Under the pieces are notes generated by a model. The model saw nothing but the letters and a program-made list of their open reading frames with translations, had not been told where the DNA came from and did not search any database. Shown one piece after another: positions 4,291-6,374 of a DNA stretch of 6,374 nt. Position numbers and translations under genes: made by a program. Source of the stretch: Treponema sp. (lineage in GTDB: Bacteria; Spirochaetota; Spirochaetia; Treponematales; Breznakiellaceae); NCBI GenBank assembly GCA_009784995.1, contig WQXE01000107.1:1-6374 (forward strand), written 5' to 3'. Every line of letters begins with the position of its first letter. Position 1 is the first letter of the stretch.

Positions 4291-4313
4291 TTCTATGCAC
4301 ATTGTATGAACAA
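4291..4313. repeat. Related 12-mer pair, right of the RNA/LPD3 segment
   Basis: TTCTATGCACA, identical to 3560-3570, is followed by the diverged TTGTATGAACAA. The second half contains ATTGT-ATGA-ACAAT, a small inverted repeat (4301-4314). On the minus strand TAGAAT (4290-4295) with TTCAAT 17 bp upstream could serve as a weak promoter for the LPD3-like ORF. Confidence 0.55.
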
Positions 4314-4332
4314 TTGAAGGTTTAAAAATTCA

Positions 4333-4374
4333 TAAATCCTTATCTGGTATAGAATTACGCCAAATAAGGATTTA
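4333..4374 (-). terminator. Probable terminator of the chemotaxis operon
   Basis: TAAATCCTTAT and ATAAGGATTTA form a perfect 11-bp stem, with three further inner pairs after a mismatch and a 12-nt loop. It begins 12 nt after the cheX stop. On the minus strand it is followed by TGAATTTTT, a short and slightly displaced T-run, so termination efficiency is uncertain. An operator function for the inverted repeat is the alternative. Confidence 0.5.
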
Positions 4375-4377
4375 ATG

Positions 4378-4404
4378 CGCGAAAGTTTATTTTACTCTTT
4401 CGCG
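4378..4404 (-). repeat. 8-bp inverted repeat spanning the cheX stop codon
   Basis: CGCGAAAG and CTTTCGCG are perfect complements separated by 11 bases; the cheX TAA lies in the loop. No T-run follows. With the terminator hairpin next to it, it may protect the 3' end of the mRNA. Confidence 0.6.
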
Positions 4405-4863
4405 GATAGCTACGTTTACTTCGATCTTTCCGCTGTTGCCAAGTTCCATAGGTACAATAAGGGCTTCTACTTCGCCGAGGTTTGTAGAAACTTCCATATT
4501 ATCGCCTGTAAAAAGAGCCGGCGGGGTAAGGTCAAATTTGAAGCCCAGATCGTGTAATTTTGTTACTGCCTGAGCAGTAATCATGTTCGCGAGTTCCTGA
4601 ATGGTTGCTTTTGCAAGTTCGTCAAGAGCGGTAAAAGTTTCGCCGTTCATTCCACCCGCAATATGTAAAGCTGTATCCTTGGTCATGTCAAAAAGAACGC
4701 GTCCTTCGACATCACCCGCAAGCCCTACGAGAGCCGCTACGCCCATAATGGACATGGATGTAGGCTTAAGATAAATATCACCGCGTTTCACTTCAGTATT
4801 CAACACCTCTTTTAAAACACTAAATGCGGATTCCACAAAAGGGTTGATATATTCTACTCTCAT
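4387..4863 (-). CDS. cheX: CheX, CheY-phosphate phosphatase
   Basis: A 158-residue cytoplasmic protein of the CheC/CheX/FliY phosphatase family, which removes the phosphate from CheY-P and resets flagellar signalling. The single active helix carries the ExxN catalytic signature as E90-LA-N93 within IQELANMITAQA. The preceding GLAGDVEGRVLFDM (47-60) and GMNGETFTALDELAK (71-85) are typical of CheX, and the protein has one phosphatase motif rather than the two of CheC. Length is normal. The ATG has AAGGAG 8 nt upstream. It lies 70 bp after the CheW fusion, in the order cheA-cheW-cheX known from Treponema. That spacer contains a weak promoter candidate. The gene looks intact. It is the last gene of the operon here, since no cheY follows. 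Confidence 0.95.
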   Translation of the reverse strand: MRVEYINPFVESAFSVLKEVLNTEVKRGDIYLKPTSMSIMGVAALVGLAGDVEGRVLFDMTKDTALHIAGGMNGETFTALDELAKATIQELANMITAQAVTKLHDLGFKFDLTPPALFTGDNMEVSTNLGEVEALIVPMELGNSGKIEVNVAIRERVK

Positions 4864-4888
4864 ACTTTTTTCTCCTTACAATATCTTT

Positions 4889-4917
4889 ATGATAACATTA
4901 ATTTAAATGTCTGTACA
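4889..4917 (-). promoter_or_regulatory. Possible internal promoter before cheX
   Basis: On the minus strand TGTACA (4912-4917), a 17-bp spacer and TATCAT (4889-4894) lie in the cheW-cheX gap. The -10 matches at five of six positions, the -35 at four. It might give cheX extra transcription. Confidence 0.3.
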
Positions 4918-4933
4918 GTGATATATGACTTTT

Positions 4934-6265
4934 TTATGAATTATGCAAATAAGCCGAAATGGGGTCGTCAGCTACTGACTGCCACAATACTCCGCCAAGT
5001 TCTTCATTTCTGCCTAAAATCACAATTCCGCGGGTTTTTAACTTTTCAGAAAAATCCGCGACAATTCTTGCTTGTTCCTGTGCCGGCAGGAAAGAAATTA
5101 TATCTCTCGCGAGAATATAATCTACATCAGGCAAAGAGTTTTCATTAGTTACATCATGATATTCGAAAATAATCGAATCTTTAATAGATTGATTAAACGA
5201 ATAACCGTTTGAACCACGCACCATAAACGGCCTGCAAAACTCGGGCAGTTCTTCCAAATCAAAAGTCATATTTGGCGCTTGTGATACAGCCATGATGTCA
5301 TTATCATTTGCCCATATCTTAATATTGGCGTTAGGGTACTTGGCTTTCATAATACAGGCAAAAGAATAAGTTTCATAACCTTTGCCGCAGCCGATATTCC
5401 AGGCGCTGATATTTCCTGCTGATGATTCGGGAAGAATCTTCTTAACGGCATTCGCGTACGATTCACTCCAGAATTCACCGGAACATGGAGACGAAAAAGT
5501 ATCCAAAAAGTCATCAGCGTCTGAAGCGGTTCTTAATTGTAAAGCCTCGCCCGTGCGGCCTGTACTCCATTCGGAAAAACGCCTGTGAAGCCATCTGTCG
5601 TTTATGCTTGTTACGTTAAACCGTTTTAACGCGGCAAGACTTTCCTGAACAAAACCAATAGCCGTATTCGCCGCGGCGCGCTGCGCGAGAGTCTGATCCC
5701 CTGACGGAGGAGGCGGCACAAAATATTCGCCGTCCGAAACTGTAGAGCGTGATTGTTTCTTTTCTTCTTCTGTTACTGTAAATATACGCACAACATCCAG
5801 GATGATATAAAGATCGCCCTGTTTTTCTACAACACCGCTGATATATTTTATGTTGATGTCACCGAAGATTGGATGAGGCGGCTGGATTTGTTCTTTATTT
5901 ATCCCGACAACCTTATCGATCTTGTCTACGATTGTTCCGTAAACCTGATCATTAATATGCAGGATAAGCATATTTTCCATTCCTTCGTTTTTACTTTCCA
6001 AAGGCAGGTGAAAAAATTGCCTAAGATCGATGATAGGAATGATGTCGCCGCGAAGATTATAAACACCTCGGACAAACGACGCGGCGTTAGGTACATAAGT
6101 AAATTTATCGGCTTTCGCGATTTCTTTTACATTCATGATATCAACGCCGTAATCTTTTCCGGAAAGAGAAAATGTGACCATTTTAAAATCTACATTCTCT
6201 ACACGTTCTTTTTGTTCCTGTAAATCGGCGTTTACCTGTTCTAAATCTTTAATTACTGCCGCCAT
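4934..6265 (-). CDS. cheW: CheW fused to a CheR-like methyltransferase domain
   Basis: A 443-residue cytoplasmic protein. Residues 1-25 form a charged, heptad-like helix. Residues 26-163 are a CheW/SH3-like coupling domain (VTFSLSGKDYGVDIMNVKEI, VYNLRGDIIPIIDL at 68-81, VVEKQGDLYIILDV), which links CheA to chemoreceptors. A proline-rich linker (PPPP, 184-187) follows. From about residue 200 it resembles CheR: WNIGCGKGYETYSFA (289-303) matches the SAM-binding GTGEEPYS loop, IWANDND (317-323) the acidic adenosine-binding loop, and ILARDIISFLPAQEQ (384-398) the CheR CRNVxIYF segment, with D in place of N. The CheR N-terminal helical domain is short or missing. CheW-CheR-like fusions are known in spirochaetes. 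Binding of SAM is plausible; receptor methylation is doubtful. It starts 7 nt after the cheA stop with only a weak GGTAGGT SD, pointing to translational coupling with cheA. Confidence 0.94.
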   Translation of the reverse strand: MAAVIKDLEQVNADLQEQKERVENVDFKMVTFSLSGKDYGVDIMNVKEIAKADKFTYVPNAASFVRGVYNLRGDIIPIIDLRQFFHLPLESKNEGMENMLILHINDQVYGTIVDKIDKVVGINKEQIQPPHPIFGDINIKYISGVVEKQGDLYIILDVVRIFTVTEEEKKQSRSTVSDGEYFVPPPPSGDQTLAQRAAANTAIGFVQESLAALKRFNVTSINDRWLHRRFSEWSTGRTGEALQLRTASDADDFLDTFSSPCSGEFWSESYANAVKKILPESSAGNISAWNIGCGKGYETYSFACIMKAKYPNANIKIWANDNDIMAVSQAPNMTFDLEELPEFCRPFMVRGSNGYSFNQSIKDSIIFEYHDVTNENSLPDVDYILARDIISFLPAQEQARIVADFSEKLKTRGIVILGRNEELGGVLWQSVADDPISAYLHNS

Positions 6266-6272
6266 GTATTAC

Positions 6273-6374
6273 CTACCGTGTCGAAGCTTCGCGGATTCGG
6301 CGCTGCTCCATTTCCTTTTTTAATCCCAGTTCAAGAAGCTGGCTTACATCGATAATTAAAGAGACCGATCCATC
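6273..6374 (-). CDS. cheA: CheA histidine kinase, C-terminal 33 codons (partial)
   Basis: Codons running in from the window edge encode DGSVSLIIDVSQLLELGL and a basic tail ending REASTR before TAG. The DGSVSLIIDV motif is the hallmark end of the CheA P5 (CheW-like) regulatory domain, where the kinase meets CheW and receptors. Position directly before cheW supports this. The rest of the gene lies outside the window. Confidence 0.87.
   Translation of the reverse strand, partial: DGSVSLIIDVSQLLELGLKKEMEQRRIREASTR

Noticed and set aside
5753..6223. 156-codon plus-strand open frame
   Set aside because: Antisense to the well-supported CheW domain; composition rich in F, I and Y as expected for a shadow frame.

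Overview
The window looks like chromosomal DNA of a Treponema-type spirochaete. This is inferred from family content, not proved: the cheA-cheW-cheX gene order, a CheW protein fused to a CheR-like methyltransferase domain, a BspA-type leucine-rich-repeat (LRR) surface protein, a spirochaetal SUMF1-fold lipoprotein, and a tRNA without encoded CCA. Every confident protein gene lies on the minus strand; one strong candidate small RNA lies on the plus strand.

Right part (4333-6374): the 3' end of cheA, a 443-residue CheW/CheR-like fusion, and the phosphatase gene cheX. These form a minus-strand chemotaxis operon that ends in two successive hairpins. The cheY gene that follows cheX in well-studied treponemes is absent here.

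Middle-right (3359-4332): an AT-rich accessory segment. It carries a candidate ~88-nt RNA with a near-consensus promoter (TTGACT, 17 bp, GATAAT) and a 12-bp terminator stem with T9, facing an orphan ORF with an LPD3-like (large polyvalent protein-associated) domain. Copies of a 12-mer related to TTCTATGCACAA bracket the pair.

Middle (2264-3358): a tRNA-Val(GAC) gene with its own promoter and terminator, then an exported 22-residue-period LRR protein whose promoter sits directly against its start codon.

Middle-left (1412-2349): a toxin-first type II toxin-antitoxin (TA) pair. The toxin is a RelE-like protein of the PF06296 type. The antitoxin keeps the family's N-terminal part but lacks the usual C-terminal helix-turn-helix. 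The pair is flanked by a 98-bp direct repeat made of the LRR gene's 3' end (94/98 identical), the left copy being a 40-codon gene remnant.

Left (1-1300): a SUMF1/FGE-fold lipoprotein gene without the catalytic cysteine pair of formylglycine-generating enzymes. Its upstream region carries a perfect (GA)24 microsatellite, a perfect 9-bp hairpin and a 25-codon upstream ORF that overlaps the gene start, which together suggest a phase-variable or translation-coupled surface lipoprotein.
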